From NCBI RefSeq assembly GCF_000372745.1, contig NZ_KB889708.1, positions 124,001 through 188,000 on the forward strand: a stretch of 64,000 bases of DNA, read 5' to 3'. This document shows, piece after piece, positions 16,229 through 24,425 of the stretch. Within the stretch, counting starts at the first letter, position 1, and each line of letters starts with the position of its first letter. The notes beneath the pieces are model-generated. The model ran no database searches. It was not told where the DNA came from and saw only the letters and a list, made by a program, of their open reading frames with translations. Origin of the DNA: Embleya scabrispora DSM 41855 (lineage in GTDB: Bacteria; Actinomycetota; Actinomycetes; Streptomycetales; Streptomycetaceae). Both the position numbers and the translations under genes were made by a program.

Positions 16229-17152
16229 TCAGGCTGCCGTCCCGGTCTTGGTGCTGTGGTAGTGGTAGAAGCCGCGGCCGGACTTACGGCCCAGGTGGCG
16301 GGCCTGAACCATGCGGGAGAGCAGGGGCGGCGGGATGAAGTGCGGTTCCTTGAACTCCTGGTACAGCGACTCGGCGATGGCCAGCGTCGTGTCCAGGCCG
16401 ATGTGGTCGGCGAGCGCCAGCGGCCCCATGGGGTGGGCGCAGCCGCGCACCAGTCCCGCGTCGATGTCGTCGGCCTCCGCGAACCCCGACTCGTACATCC
16501 GGATCGCGGACAGGATGTACGGGATGAGCAGCGCGTTGACGACGAAGCCCGCGCGGTCCTGGGACACGATCGAGTGCCGACCGAGCGTGTCGCGGACGAA
16601 GTAGCGTACCCGGTTCCAGGTGTCGTCGCTGGTGACCAGGGTCGGGACCAGTTCCACCAGGTCCAGAACGGGCACGGGGTTGAAGAAGTGCACGCCCATC
16701 ACCCGGCCGGGGCGGCTGGTGGCCGCGCCCAGCTTCATGATCGGGATCGCGGAGGTGTTGGACGCCAGGACGGCGTGCGGGCTCGTCACGAACTTGTCGA
16801 GGGTGGCGAAGATCTCCAGCTTCACCGCCTCGTCCTCAGTGGCCGCCTCGATCACCAGATCACGGTCGGCGAAGTCCTCCAGCGTGGTGGTGAAACGGAT
16901 CCGGCCGAGCGCGGCCGCCCGTTCGTCCGGGCCGATCTTCCCGCGGGCAACGGCCCGTTCGAGGGAGTTCTCGATACGGCCGCGGCCGGCGGCGGCCGCG
17001 GCCTCGTCGATCTCCTGCACCACCGTGTCCAGGCCGGCCCGGGCGCAGATCTCGGCGATGCCCGAGCCCATGAGGCCGCACCCGACGACGCCGACGCGCT
17101 CCGTCGTCCCTTCCCTGCCTTGTGCCTTGCTGCGGTCCGTGCGGGTGCTCAT
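16229..17152 (-). CDS. 3-hydroxybutyryl-CoA dehydrogenase
   Basis: The 307-residue protein begins with an NAD-binding Rossmann motif (RVGVVGCGLMGSGIAEICAR at about 19-38) and contains the catalytic His region GVHFFNPVPVLDLVEL, followed by the C-terminal dimerisation domain (GFVVNALLIPYILSAIRMYE, then ADDIDAGLVRGCAHPMGPL). The length is typical for FadB2/Hbd enzymes that oxidise (S)-3-hydroxyacyl-CoA. ATG at 17152 has a GGAAGGA site upstream. It lies 70 nt downstream of the acyl-CoA dehydrogenase gene and is probably co-transcribed with it in a short beta-oxidation operon. Confidence 0.92.
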   Translation of the reverse strand: MSTRTDRSKAQGREGTTERVGVVGCGLMGSGIAEICARAGLDTVVQEIDEAAAAAGRGRIENSLERAVARGKIGPDERAAALGRIRFTTTLEDFADRDLVIEAATEDEAVKLEIFATLDKFVTSPHAVLASNTSAIPIMKLGAATSRPGRVMGVHFFNPVPVLDLVELVPTLVTSDDTWNRVRYFVRDTLGRHSIVSQDRAGFVVNALLIPYILSAIRMYESGFAEADDIDAGLVRGCAHPMGPLALADHIGLDTTLAIAESLYQEFKEPHFIPPPLLSRMVQARHLGRKSGRGFYHYHSTKTGTAA

Positions 17153-17222
17153 CTGGGTCGGTTCCTTCCGCTCAGGTATCACAAGTTCGGAAATCGCAAG
17201 TGCACGGGTCAGGGCTTCGCCC

Positions 17223-18374
17223 CTACGGAAGGTTGCGGGCCATGACGATGCGCTGGACCTGGTTGGTGCCTTCGTAGATCTGGGTGATCTTGGCATCGCG
17301 CATCATGCGTTCCAGGGGATAGTCGCGGGTGTAGCCGTAGCCGCCGAGGAGTTGCACGGCATCGGTGGTGATCTCCATGGCGGCGTCGGAGGCATAGCAC
17401 TTGGCGGCGGCGCCGAAGAACCTCAGGTCGTTGTCGTCTCGTTCGGATCTGGCGGCGGCGGCGTAGGTGAGTTGGCGTGCGGCTTCGAGTTTCATGGCCA
17501 TGTCGGCGAGCATGAACTGGATGCCCTGGAACTCGGCGATGGCCTTGCCGAACTGCTTGCGTTCCCTCACGTAGCCCTTGGCGTAGTCCAGCGCGCCCTG
17601 CGCGATGCCGAGCGCCTGGGCGGCGATGGTGATGCGGGTGTGGTCCAGGGTCCTCATCGCGGTGCTGAACCCCGTGCCCGGCTCGCCGATCATCCGCTCC
17701 GCGGGGATACGGACGTTGTCGAAGTACACCTCACGCGTCGGGGAGCCCTTGATACCCAGCTTCTTCTCCGGCGCCCCGAACGAGACCCCCTCGTCGTCCT
17801 TGTCGACCACGAACGCCGAGATGCCGCGCGAGCGCTGCCCGGGATCGGTGACAGCCATGACGGTGTAGTACTGCGAGATCCCCGCGTTGGTGATCCACCG
17901 CTTCACACCGTTCAAGACATAGGTGTCGCCGTCGCGCACCGCGCGGGTCTTCATCCCCGCCGCGTCGGAGCCTGCCTCGGGTTCGGTCAGGCAGTACGAG
18001 AACATGCCCTCGCCGCGCGCCAGCGCACCCAAATACTTGACTTTGAGTTCTTCGGACCCCGACAGCTGCACCGGCAGGGAGCCGAGTTTGTTGACCGCGG
18101 GGATCAGGGAGGACGAGGCGCACACTCGGGCGACTTCCTCGATGACGATCACCGTGGACAGCGCGTCCGCGCCCGAGCCGTCGTAGGTCTCCGGGACGTG
18201 CACGGCGTGCAGGTCGTTGGCCTCCAGCACCTCACGGGCCTCGACCGGGAACCGGCCCAGCTCGTCGACCTCGGCCGCCCATGGGGCGATCTTCGCCTCC
18301 GCCAACGAACGCACCGCGTCCCGGAGCATGTCGTGCTCCTCCGAGAGACGGAACAGATCGAAGTCCGATGACAT
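17223..18374 (-). CDS. Acyl-CoA dehydrogenase
   Basis: The 383-residue flavoprotein has the full short-chain acyl-CoA dehydrogenase layout. The FAD/substrate loop is YCLTEPEAGSDAAGMKTRAV, followed by WITNAGISQYYTVMAV, a RKQFGKAIAEFQGIQFMLAD helix, and the catalytic Glu in QIYEGTNQVQRIV near the C-terminus. It introduces the alpha-beta double bond in acyl-CoA. It is divergent from a TetR gene and has the operator GGTACTGAGTACC directly upstream, so repression by that TetR is likely. It is the first gene of the operon with the hydroxyacyl-CoA dehydrogenase. Confidence 0.93.
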   Translation of the reverse strand: MSSDFDLFRLSEEHDMLRDAVRSLAEAKIAPWAAEVDELGRFPVEAREVLEANDLHAVHVPETYDGSGADALSTVIVIEEVARVCASSSLIPAVNKLGSLPVQLSGSEELKVKYLGALARGEGMFSYCLTEPEAGSDAAGMKTRAVRDGDTYVLNGVKRWITNAGISQYYTVMAVTDPGQRSRGISAFVVDKDDEGVSFGAPEKKLGIKGSPTREVYFDNVRIPAERMIGEPGTGFSTAMRTLDHTRITIAAQALGIAQGALDYAKGYVRERKQFGKAIAEFQGIQFMLADMAMKLEAARQLTYAAAARSERDDNDLRFFGAAAKCYASDAAMEITTDAVQLLGGYGYTRDYPLERMMRDAKITQIYEGTNQVQRIVMARNLP

Positions 18375-18392
18375 ACGGCACTCCTCTAGAGA

Positions 18393-18427
18393 GGTACTGA
18401 GTACCCTATTTTATGCACACTGAGTGC
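18393..18427. promoter_or_regulatory. Double TetR operator in the acdh/tetR divergent promoter
   Basis: GGTAC-TGA-GTACC (18393-18405) is a perfect palindrome. A related site with core CACTGAGTG follows at 18414-18427. Two further copies of the same motif lie downstream of the TetR gene at 19166-19179 and 19189-19201. The repeated consensus GG(T/C)ACT-N-AGT-NCC strongly suggests a common binding site for the adjacent TetR protein. Confidence 0.65.
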
Positions 18428-18458
18428 CAGAAGCCAAAGACTGCGGTGTAATAGGGTG

Positions 18459-19154
18459 ATGAACAAGACGGAGGAACCGGGTACGGACGACAGGCCCCCC
18501 ATTCGTGACCTGCTCGTATCGGCGGCGTTCGAGCTGTTCACGGAGCGCGGATACGAGAACACCACGATCGACGACATCGTGCGGCTCGCCGGAGTCGGGC
18601 GCCGGTCCTTCTTTCGGTACTTCCCGACCAAGGAGGACGTGGTCTTTCCCGACCACGAACACGCCCTGGCCGAGATGGTCGCCTACCTCCAGGCCGACCA
18701 CTCCGGCCAGGACCCGGTCACCACGGCTTGCGGCGCCGCCCGCGTCGTCATGCGCATGTACGCCGAAAATCCCACGTTCTCGGCCCGCCGGTACGCCCTC
18801 ACCCGGCGTGTGCCGGCGCTCAAGACGTACGAGATCTCGGTCGTCTGGCAGTACGAACGCACGCTGGCCGCCTACCTCGGACGCAGCTTCTCCCATCTCC
18901 CCGACGGTGGCGTCCGTGCCTACACCGTCGCCGCGGCCGTCGTGGCCGCCCACAACTACGGCCTGCGCACCTGGCTCCGCTCCGGTGCCACCGGCGACGC
19001 CGCCGCGTCCGTCGACCCGGCCCTGGACATGGTCCGCCGCACTTTCCACGAACCGGAGGACGCTGTCGTCCTGATCGCTCGCACCGGTACGCCGCTGTGG
19101 CAGGTAGTCCAGAAGGTGGAGACCGCACTCAAGCAGGACAACAGTGGCTCGTGA
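18459..19154 (+). CDS. TetR-family regulator of acyl-CoA metabolism
   Basis: The 231-residue protein has an N-terminal TetR HTH (LLVSAAFELFTERGYENTTI, then VGRRSFFRYFPTKEDVVFPD) at about residues 18-65. A C-terminal helical ligand domain of the MftR/YxaF-like type follows (ARVVMRMYAENPTFSARRYA). GTG at 18456 and ATG at 18459 are adjacent; I chose the ATG. The double palindrome in the promoter it shares with the acyl-CoA dehydrogenase gene makes autoregulation plus control of that operon likely, with an acyl-CoA as probable effector. Confidence 0.88.
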   Translation: MNKTEEPGTDDRPPIRDLLVSAAFELFTERGYENTTIDDIVRLAGVGRRSFFRYFPTKEDVVFPDHEHALAEMVAYLQADHSGQDPVTTACGAARVVMRMYAENPTFSARRYALTRRVPALKTYEISVVWQYERTLAAYLGRSFSHLPDGGVRAYTVAAAVVAAHNYGLRTWLRSGATGDAAASVDPALDMVRRTFHEPEDAVVLIARTGTPLWQVVQKVETALKQDNSGS

Positions 19155-19165
19155 GGCTCCCGCGA

Positions 19166-19201
19166 GGTACTCAGGTGCCATTGAATACGGTACTGAGTTC
19201 C
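19166..19201. promoter_or_regulatory. Two further TetR-type operator copies downstream of tetR
   Basis: GGTACTCAGGTGCC (19166-19179) and GGTACTGAGTTCC (19189-19201) repeat the operator motif found upstream of the acyl-CoA dehydrogenase. They lie after the TetR stop, facing decayed DNA, so they may have belonged to a gene now lost. Confidence 0.5.
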
Positions 19202-19247
19202 GCACTATCCGAGCGGGTCGACACGGTTGCAGGCGCAAGGACCACGC

Positions 19248-19502
19248 TCACGGGAAATGCCGCCCCCATCGAACTTCGCGCGCGGATGGGTCGCTTCCTT
19301 CCCCGTAGCGGAGGATGACGTGCGCCGGCCGGAAGCAGAGCCCACGGAGCGCGGGGGCCATAATGCTGAAGAGCGCGTCCGCATCCGGCCCGCATGCGTA
19401 GAGGGTGGCCTCACTCCCGCCGAACTCGTTGCCGTCGAGGTCGCCGACGCCGGCGTGTTCGACCGGGCCGCCGAGGGCTCGCTCCACCTGCCGAACCGGC
19501 AT
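19248..19502 (-). CDS. Small conserved hypothetical protein (84 aa), possibly 5'-truncated
   Basis: The frame from ATG at 19502 encodes a protein with GGSEATLYACGPDADALFSI and FRPAHVILRYGEGSDPSARE. This pattern is familiar from small conserved actinomycete proteins of unknown function. Those usually have a longer N-terminus, so this copy may have lost its 5' end. No ribosome site stands out. It lies between the TetR gene and other gene fragments. Confidence 0.5.
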   Translation of the reverse strand: MPVRQVERALGGPVEHAGVGDLDGNEFGGSEATLYACGPDADALFSIMAPALRGLCFRPAHVILRYGEGSDPSAREVRWGRHFP

Positions 19503-19739
19503 GCCCGCCTACGCCGAACCCGCGATGAGGAGTGCGCGGTGTCCACCGGGCGGAGGTGGTGCCACCCGGATGGCCCGTCCCCTCACCGACGACACCGTCC
19601 GGGCCCTGACGATGACTGGGACGCCTACAAGAGGGCCAGGATGAACGGCACCGCCGAGGACTGACGCCCCCGGCCCGGCGATCGGCGGCGGGAGCGTGCT
19701 TCGAGGAGTGCGCGTCGACCGGCCTCGACCCGGCGGCGC

Positions 19740-20024
19740 CGGCTCGCGAGGCTGCCGCGAGTTCCTGGGCGGTCTGGATCTGGGGCCGGGCAAGCCGGAG
19801 CACATCTTCGCCCACACCGGCCGACTGCCCGCCTTCGCGGGCGGCAACGCCGACGTCGACATCGAGATGCTCCGGAGCGCCGCGTTCGCACTGCTGGTCC
19901 GCCACGACGACGACCGGCGCGAGTACGCCTACACCAAGGGCGCCGATGCCTCGCTCGCCACGGCCCGGCAACTCGGCTGGACCGTCGTGAGCATGAAGAG
20001 CGACTGGACGACCCTGTTCCGACC
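19740..20024 (+). pseudogene. HAD-superfamily phosphatase C-terminal fragment
   Basis: The frame reads ADVDIEMLRSAAFALLVRHD, then REYAYTKGADASLATA and GWTVVSMKSDW. This matches the C-terminal end of phosphoserine-phosphatase-like HAD hydrolases, including the Gly-Asn-x-x-x-Asp segment (GGNADVDIEML). The N-terminal catalytic Asp motif is absent and no proper stop follows, so this is a remnant. Confidence 0.55.
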
Positions 20025-20035
20025 AGGAGGACGCG

Positions 20036-20215
20036 TTGAATGGCCTGACCGCTGTCGACGTGCTCGTCAACCCGGACGAGAGCACCCTGCGGCACGCCCA
20101 CGCCTGGAGCGCCCGGATGCGCGCGAGCGTCCCGGACGGCTTCGCACTGAAGCCTGGTCCCCGGCCTGCGGAGTTCGGCCACGGCCTCCTCACCCGCGCC
20201 CGGATGCGAACCACC
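20036..20215 (+). pseudogene. Fragment resembling 2'-5' RNA ligase-like protein N-terminus
   Basis: TTG at 20036 follows an AGGAGG site and opens with LTAVDVLVNPDESTLRHAHA and SVPDGFALKPG. This resembles the start of small actinomycete 2'-5' RNA ligase-superfamily proteins. The homology ends before the HxT motifs and the frame continues into unrelated sequence. It is probably a truncated gene downstream of the phosphatase fragment. Confidence 0.35.
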
Positions 20216-20296
20216 CGGGCGGATCGCGAGGACCCGAGGCCGCCCGGACGCATCCGCCCGGGCCCGCCCTGTCGGGACCGTCGGTGTGCGGCGTGC

Positions 20297-20728
20297 TCAG
20301 GCCGTACGGGCGGGGTGGTCGAACCAAGCCGTCACGGACCGCTTGTAACCGTCGGGCATGCACAGGTCGGGGACCTCGGCGCGGGTGAACAGGCCGATCT
20401 CGCAGTGCTCGTGGCTGAGGACCGGGGCGGCGTCGGCGTCCGGGAGATGGATGCCGTAGGTGACGATCAGGACGTGGCGCCCGGGCAGGGGTTCGTAGAC
20501 CCACGTGTCCAACAGGGGCCCGGTCCGGGCCTTCCAGGCGGTCTCCTCCTCGATCTCGCGGACCACGCACTCGGCCGGCTCCTCGCCCGACTCCAGTCGG
20601 CCGCCCGGCAGTTCCCACTCCCGCCGCTCGTTCCGCAGCAAAAGCACGCGGTCCCGGTGGTCGAGGACGACGCCCTTGACGGAGACCGGCCACGTACGGG
20701 AAGCGGGTGTGTTCACGAAATCCTCCAT
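20297..20728 (-). CDS. NUDIX hydrolase
   Basis: The 143-residue protein carries a Nudix box, GGRLESGEEPAECVVREIEE followed by ET, at about residues 41-63. It has the metal-binding REIEEE core, with the final conserved Gly replaced by Thr. The preceding strand VKGVVLDHRDRVLLLRNERR is typical. It should hydrolyse a nucleoside diphosphate-X compound; the substrate is unknown. It stands alone between decayed sequence and the peptide/methyltransferase pair. Confidence 0.85.
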   Translation of the reverse strand: MEDFVNTPASRTWPVSVKGVVLDHRDRVLLLRNERREWELPGGRLESGEEPAECVVREIEEETAWKARTGPLLDTWVYEPLPGRHVLIVTYGIHLPDADAAPVLSHEHCEIGLFTRAEVPDLCMPDGYKRSVTAWFDHPARTA

Positions 20729-21168
20729 GTGCTCGGCCGCCGAAGCTCGGGAACTGCCGGTGCGACCAAAGGCCGTTTCAGTCTCCCGTACGACACCCAG
20801 GCCCGGGGCGGGTTCGACGTTCGCGGGGGACGAACGGCGGCAACGCGAAGCCGAGGACGCCGAACCCTTCGCCGATCCCCACTACCGCACCGTCGGAGGC
20901 AACATCCCGGACGTCAAGCCGCGTACCGTGCCCCCGGCGCATCGGCGCCACGAGACCGCGCAACGGGATCCGGCGTGGTTGGTCTTGCCTGTCGGAGATC
21001 GTCCAAGACCATTGCTCGTCACCCCCACGAGACGGCGCGTGCCTCCGCGCTGCCCCGTTCAGGCGGGCATGTGCAGCTGCCGGGACATGGTTCGGGAACC
21101 GGCACCCGCCTCGGGCGGCGGTCGCACCCGGGACAGACGGTTTCGGACTCGAGGCGGGCGCTGGAGGT
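20729..21168. other. No recognisable gene
   Basis: About 440 nt between the Nudix gene and the methyltransferase 3' end. A plus-strand stretch near 20820-20950 (AEPFADPHYRTVGGNIPDVK) has protein-like composition but no start or family, and may be a remnant. Confidence 0.3.
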
Positions 21169-22398
21169 TCAAGGACACATGTCGGAGTGCGTTGCGGGGA
21201 GGGGGTTCGAGGGGTCGTCCAGCCACGCGGTCTGTCCGCTCGCCGTGGCGGTGAGGCCGAAACGAGTGCGTTCTGGGCGGCCGTGGGCGCCCCACCAGGC
21301 GAGTGCGGCTTCGACTTCGGCGAGGATCGGCCGGGGGCCGTGCACCGCGCTCTCGAACACGGTCCCGCCCGGGGTGTGGTCCACGCAGGCCCAGGAGCGG
21401 GATTGCGCGTCGACCAGCCACAGCGTGAACTCGCCGCCGCCTTCTCGTGTCGCGTCCGGGGGTCGGCCGATCGAGCGGCGCACCCCGGGGGCGAACAGGC
21501 CCGTGCAGAACGTGGCGTCGCGGTCGTCGACCAGGAGCCGGGCGTCCAAGGTGGTGGTGCCCGGTGTACCGGGGTCCTGGTCGCGGACGGTGTCCATGAC
21601 GCCGCCGCGCACGCCCTGGCCGCGTTCCCACATGAACGCCGCGTCCCCCACCACTCGCCCGCACGCTCGCGGCCCGGTGGTGTCGGTGTCGATGTCCAGG
21701 GCGAGCAGGACGCCGTTGTACAGGGCGCTGCCCCACGGGGTGACGATCCGGCCCCCGGGGCGGGACTGGGCGACCCACGCCGGCGGGATGGTGTGCACGG
21801 AGAACGTCGACAACACCCGGTCGTACGGGGCGTGTTCGACGCTGCCGCAGGTGCCGTCGCCGATCAGCAGGTGGGGGTGGTGGCCCGCGCGGTGCAGTGC
21901 GCCCCGGGCGTCGGCGGCCACGCGCGGGTCGAGTTCGATCGAGACGACCGCGTCGTCGCCGAGGCGGGTGGCGAGCAGCGCGGCGGTGATGCCCACGCCC
22001 GTGCCGATCTCCAGGACCCGGTGCCCCTCGCGCACGTCGAGGTGGGCGAGCATGGCGGCGACCATGCGCGGCATGCTCGCGCTGCTCGTCGGGCGCAGCG
22101 AGAACTCCGGCGCGTGGGTGCCGTCCTCGACCTGGGTGATCAGTGCGGTGTCGGTGTGGACGAGGGCGTGCCAGCGTGCGGGGTCGTCGGCACGGTCCAG
22201 GCGGTGGTAGCCGTCGGGGGCCGGAACCCGGACACGGTCGGGCACGAACGCGGCGCGGTCCACCCGGGCCCAGGCGTCGGCCCAGTCCGGGGCGAGCCGG
22301 CCGGCGGCGGCGAGCTCGGCAGCCAACGCGGCGGCGTCGGGCACGGTCGCGGGGCTGCCCGAAGCCGCGGGGGTGTCGATGCCGGGAGGAGAGCTCAT
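21169..22398 (-). CDS. PIMT-like O-methyltransferase with C-terminal extension (imiditide-type)
   Basis: The 409-residue protein has a protein-L-isoaspartate methyltransferase domain at about 40-250. It includes the substrate-side segment PTSSASMPRMVAAMLAHL (103-120), SAM motif I RVLEIGTGVGITAALLATRL (127-146) and motif II VVSIELDPRVAA. About 160 extra C-terminal residues are beta-rich and end in an aromatic AALAWWGAHGRPERTRFGL segment. Stand-alone PIMT homologues next to a short charged peptide define imiditides, where the enzyme converts an Asp to aspartimide. The gene overlaps the 35-residue peptide gene by ATGA, so coupled expression and peptide modification are inferred. Confidence 0.8.
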   Translation of the reverse strand: MSSPPGIDTPAASGSPATVPDAAALAAELAAAGRLAPDWADAWARVDRAAFVPDRVRVPAPDGYHRLDRADDPARWHALVHTDTALITQVEDGTHAPEFSLRPTSSASMPRMVAAMLAHLDVREGHRVLEIGTGVGITAALLATRLGDDAVVSIELDPRVAADARGALHRAGHHPHLLIGDGTCGSVEHAPYDRVLSTFSVHTIPPAWVAQSRPGGRIVTPWGSALYNGVLLALDIDTDTTGPRACGRVVGDAAFMWERGQGVRGGVMDTVRDQDPGTPGTTTLDARLLVDDRDATFCTGLFAPGVRRSIGRPPDATREGGGEFTLWLVDAQSRSWACVDHTPGGTVFESAVHGPRPILAEVEAALAWWGAHGRPERTRFGLTATASGQTAWLDDPSNPLPATHSDMCP

Positions 22399-22502
22399 TT
22401 CTCGGGCGGGGCGGGCGGGTTCGGGTCCGGCGGGATCGGTCGTCCGGGCTGCCGACCGTCGCCCTCGACCGGATCGTCCTTACCGCGATGACGTCCGGCC
22501 AT
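22395..22502 (-). CDS. 35-aa putative RiPP precursor peptide
   Basis: ATG at 22502 follows a GAGGGGAG ribosome site. The peptide starts MAGRHRGKDDPVEGDGRQ and ends in a proline-rich tail (PIPPDPNPPAPPEK). It has an acidic cluster with DDP and an Asp-Gly pair, the residue pair most prone to aspartimide formation. Its TGA overlaps the methyltransferase ATG. The decayed pair at 1627-2404 has the same architecture and shares DDP and DG. I infer it is the substrate of the methyltransferase; there is no protease or transporter nearby. Confidence 0.65.
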   Translation of the reverse strand: MAGRHRGKDDPVEGDGRQPGRPIPPDPNPPAPPEK

Positions 22503-23084
22503 GGACGTCTCCCCTCGTGCCGGCCCGATGAACACCACCCACCGTAGGCGCACACACGCACACACGGCGGGGAAGCGTGCGAACCGGGCCGGCCGTCGCC
22601 TGTCGATCGTTCGGCCGGATCGGTGACGCGGTGGCGTGCTCGAACTCGCGTGCCGCGCGGGGTTGTCGCCCGGTGCCCGTAGCCTCCTCGCGGTCGTGTG
22701 CGGATCGGCCGCGCGGCCGGGAATCGTCGCACGAGCAGCGGAGGCCGGCGTGGGAGCGGACGTGTGGGCCGTGGCGGAGGAGTCGGAGCGCACCGTGTGG
22801 TCGTTCGCGCCGTTCGAGCACGTGGGCCCGTCGAGGTTCGGCATGTTTCGAAATGGCCGCGCTGCGGCACGAGAAGGCAACCTGACCCGACCTGCTCCGA
22901 CGACCCACTCGGCTCGGCCACACCGGGCTGGTCAACGGCCTCCAGGTCACCGCTGGCCGTGTCGTAGACCGCGACGGGCGGGGCGTGTCGTTGACGACCG
23001 AACGGATCGGGACACCGCGTTCCGCCTGCGGTTCCGCCTGGTTCGGCCCATGTCGTCCGGGGCCCGTTCATGCATGATGACGGG
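22503..23084. other. No confident gene; possible remnant
   Basis: A plus-strand frame at about 22636-22900 (LELACRAGLSPGARSLLAVV, then GADVWAVAEESERTVWSFAP) has coding-like composition but no recognised family and no natural end, so it may be a fragment. CA-rich simple sequence occurs at 22552-22566. Confidence 0.3.
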
Positions 23085-24425
23085 ATGAACCATAGCGACC
23101 AGCGCTTCCACGTCATCGTGCTGTCGAACTTCGCGAAGGGCTTCGACAAGTATGCGTTCGCCTACGGTAAGGCGGGGATTCCGGAAAGTACCCATCCCGA
23201 CCGGTTCCACCTGCTGACCCGTGCGGAGTTGGGAATCGGCATCGGCAAGGCACGACGCTTGCTGGACCGTCTGGCCATTCCGGGCGATCGGCTGCTGGTG
23301 CTGGAAACCACGGTGGACCCCGACGAGCTGGTGCCCAACGTGTCGACCGGCCTCGGCATGGAACTGCACGAGGCTCGCATCCGGTTGTCAGCGGTCCACG
23401 AACTCGACCAAGTAGGCGACGAGTTCACTCTGCGCCCGACAACCGTCGAGGATGCGATGGCGGCCTCCCTGTACCTGCACGAATCGGCACAGCGTCGCTA
23501 CGCCGACACGCGACCGCGCTCGGTTTCGCTTCTGCCGGTCGCCTCCGCCTGCCAAGCCCGGTGTTCGTTCTGCTTCTCCTCGGCTTCGATCTCCAGCGAC
23601 CAAGCGCCGGCACGGGTCCCGTGGGACGCGGTCGCCCACTGGCTGGAGCGCGCCCGTGCGGCGGGTGCCGAGCGCGCGGTGATCACCGGCGGCGGGGAGC
23701 CCACGCTCATACCGTTCGAACAGCAGCTGCGACTGGTGTCCGCCTGCTCGGCGGCCTTCCCGAAGGTCGTCCTGATCACCAACGCGCACACCCTGGCGAA
23801 GGGCCGGCACGCTGACCGGGCCGGCCGCCTCGCAGCCCTGAGCGCCGCGGGCCTGAGCGTGCTGGCGGTCTCCCGGCACCATCAGGACGACGCCGTCAGC
23901 GAGCGGCTGATGATGCTGCGCACGCCGGTGAGCTCTGTGATCGACACCTGGCGCGTGGGACGTGACCGCTGGCCGGGGCTGCGGATGAGGCTGATCTGCG
24001 TACTCCAGCACGGCGGCGTCGCCGACGCGGCCGAGGTCGCCGACTACCTTTCGTGGGCTGCGGCTCTCGGTGTCGAGGAAGTCTGCTTCAAAGAGCTCTA
24101 CGTATCCACCAGCACCGAGTCGCTCTACTTCGACCGCGCCGCCAACGTCTGGAGCCGAGAGCACCAGGTTTCGCTGTCCATCGTCACCCGATTCGCCGAG
24201 GAGCACGGCCTCGAACCGGCGAGCCGCCTGCCCTGGGGCGCGCCGGTCTACCACGGCAGCTGGGACGGACGGCCGATGCGGATCGCCGCTTACACCGAAC
24301 CCAGCCTGCTCTGGGAACGCACCAACGGGATCGCACGCAGCTGGAACGTCATGGCCGACGGACGCTGCTACGCCTCCCTGGAAGACCGGGCCAGCGAGAT
24401 CGTGCCGGAAGGTGCAACGGCATGA
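23085..24425 (+). CDS. Radical SAM enzyme of unknown function
   Basis: The 446-residue protein has a radical SAM core starting near residue 145. The [4Fe-4S] ligands are Cys156, Cys160 and Cys163 in ASACQARCSFCF, and the SAM-binding GGGEPTL is at 202-208. About 140 N-terminal residues (HVIVLSNFAKGFDKYAFAYG) form a separate domain I do not recognise. A C-terminal Cys in DGRCYAS is single, so a second auxiliary cluster is unlikely. Its stop overlaps the start of a PLP enzyme gene (ATGA), forming a tight two-gene cassette. The substrate and product are unknown. ATG at 23085 is chosen over a GTG/ATG slightly upstream because of the N-terminal composition. Confidence 0.8.
   Translation: MNHSDQRFHVIVLSNFAKGFDKYAFAYGKAGIPESTHPDRFHLLTRAELGIGIGKARRLLDRLAIPGDRLLVLETTVDPDELVPNVSTGLGMELHEARIRLSAVHELDQVGDEFTLRPTTVEDAMAASLYLHESAQRRYADTRPRSVSLLPVASACQARCSFCFSSASISSDQAPARVPWDAVAHWLERARAAGAERAVITGGGEPTLIPFEQQLRLVSACSAAFPKVVLITNAHTLAKGRHADRAGRLAALSAAGLSVLAVSRHHQDDAVSERLMMLRTPVSSVIDTWRVGRDRWPGLRMRLICVLQHGGVADAAEVADYLSWAAALGVEEVCFKELYVSTSTESLYFDRAANVWSREHQVSLSIVTRFAEEHGLEPASRLPWGAPVYHGSWDGRPMRIAAYTEPSLLWERTNGIARSWNVMADGRCYASLEDRASEIVPEGATA

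Noticed and set aside
20707-22491. Long frames antisense to the PIMT-like methyltransferase
   Set aside because: They are mirror frames of a real high-GC gene on the other strand and show no family signature.
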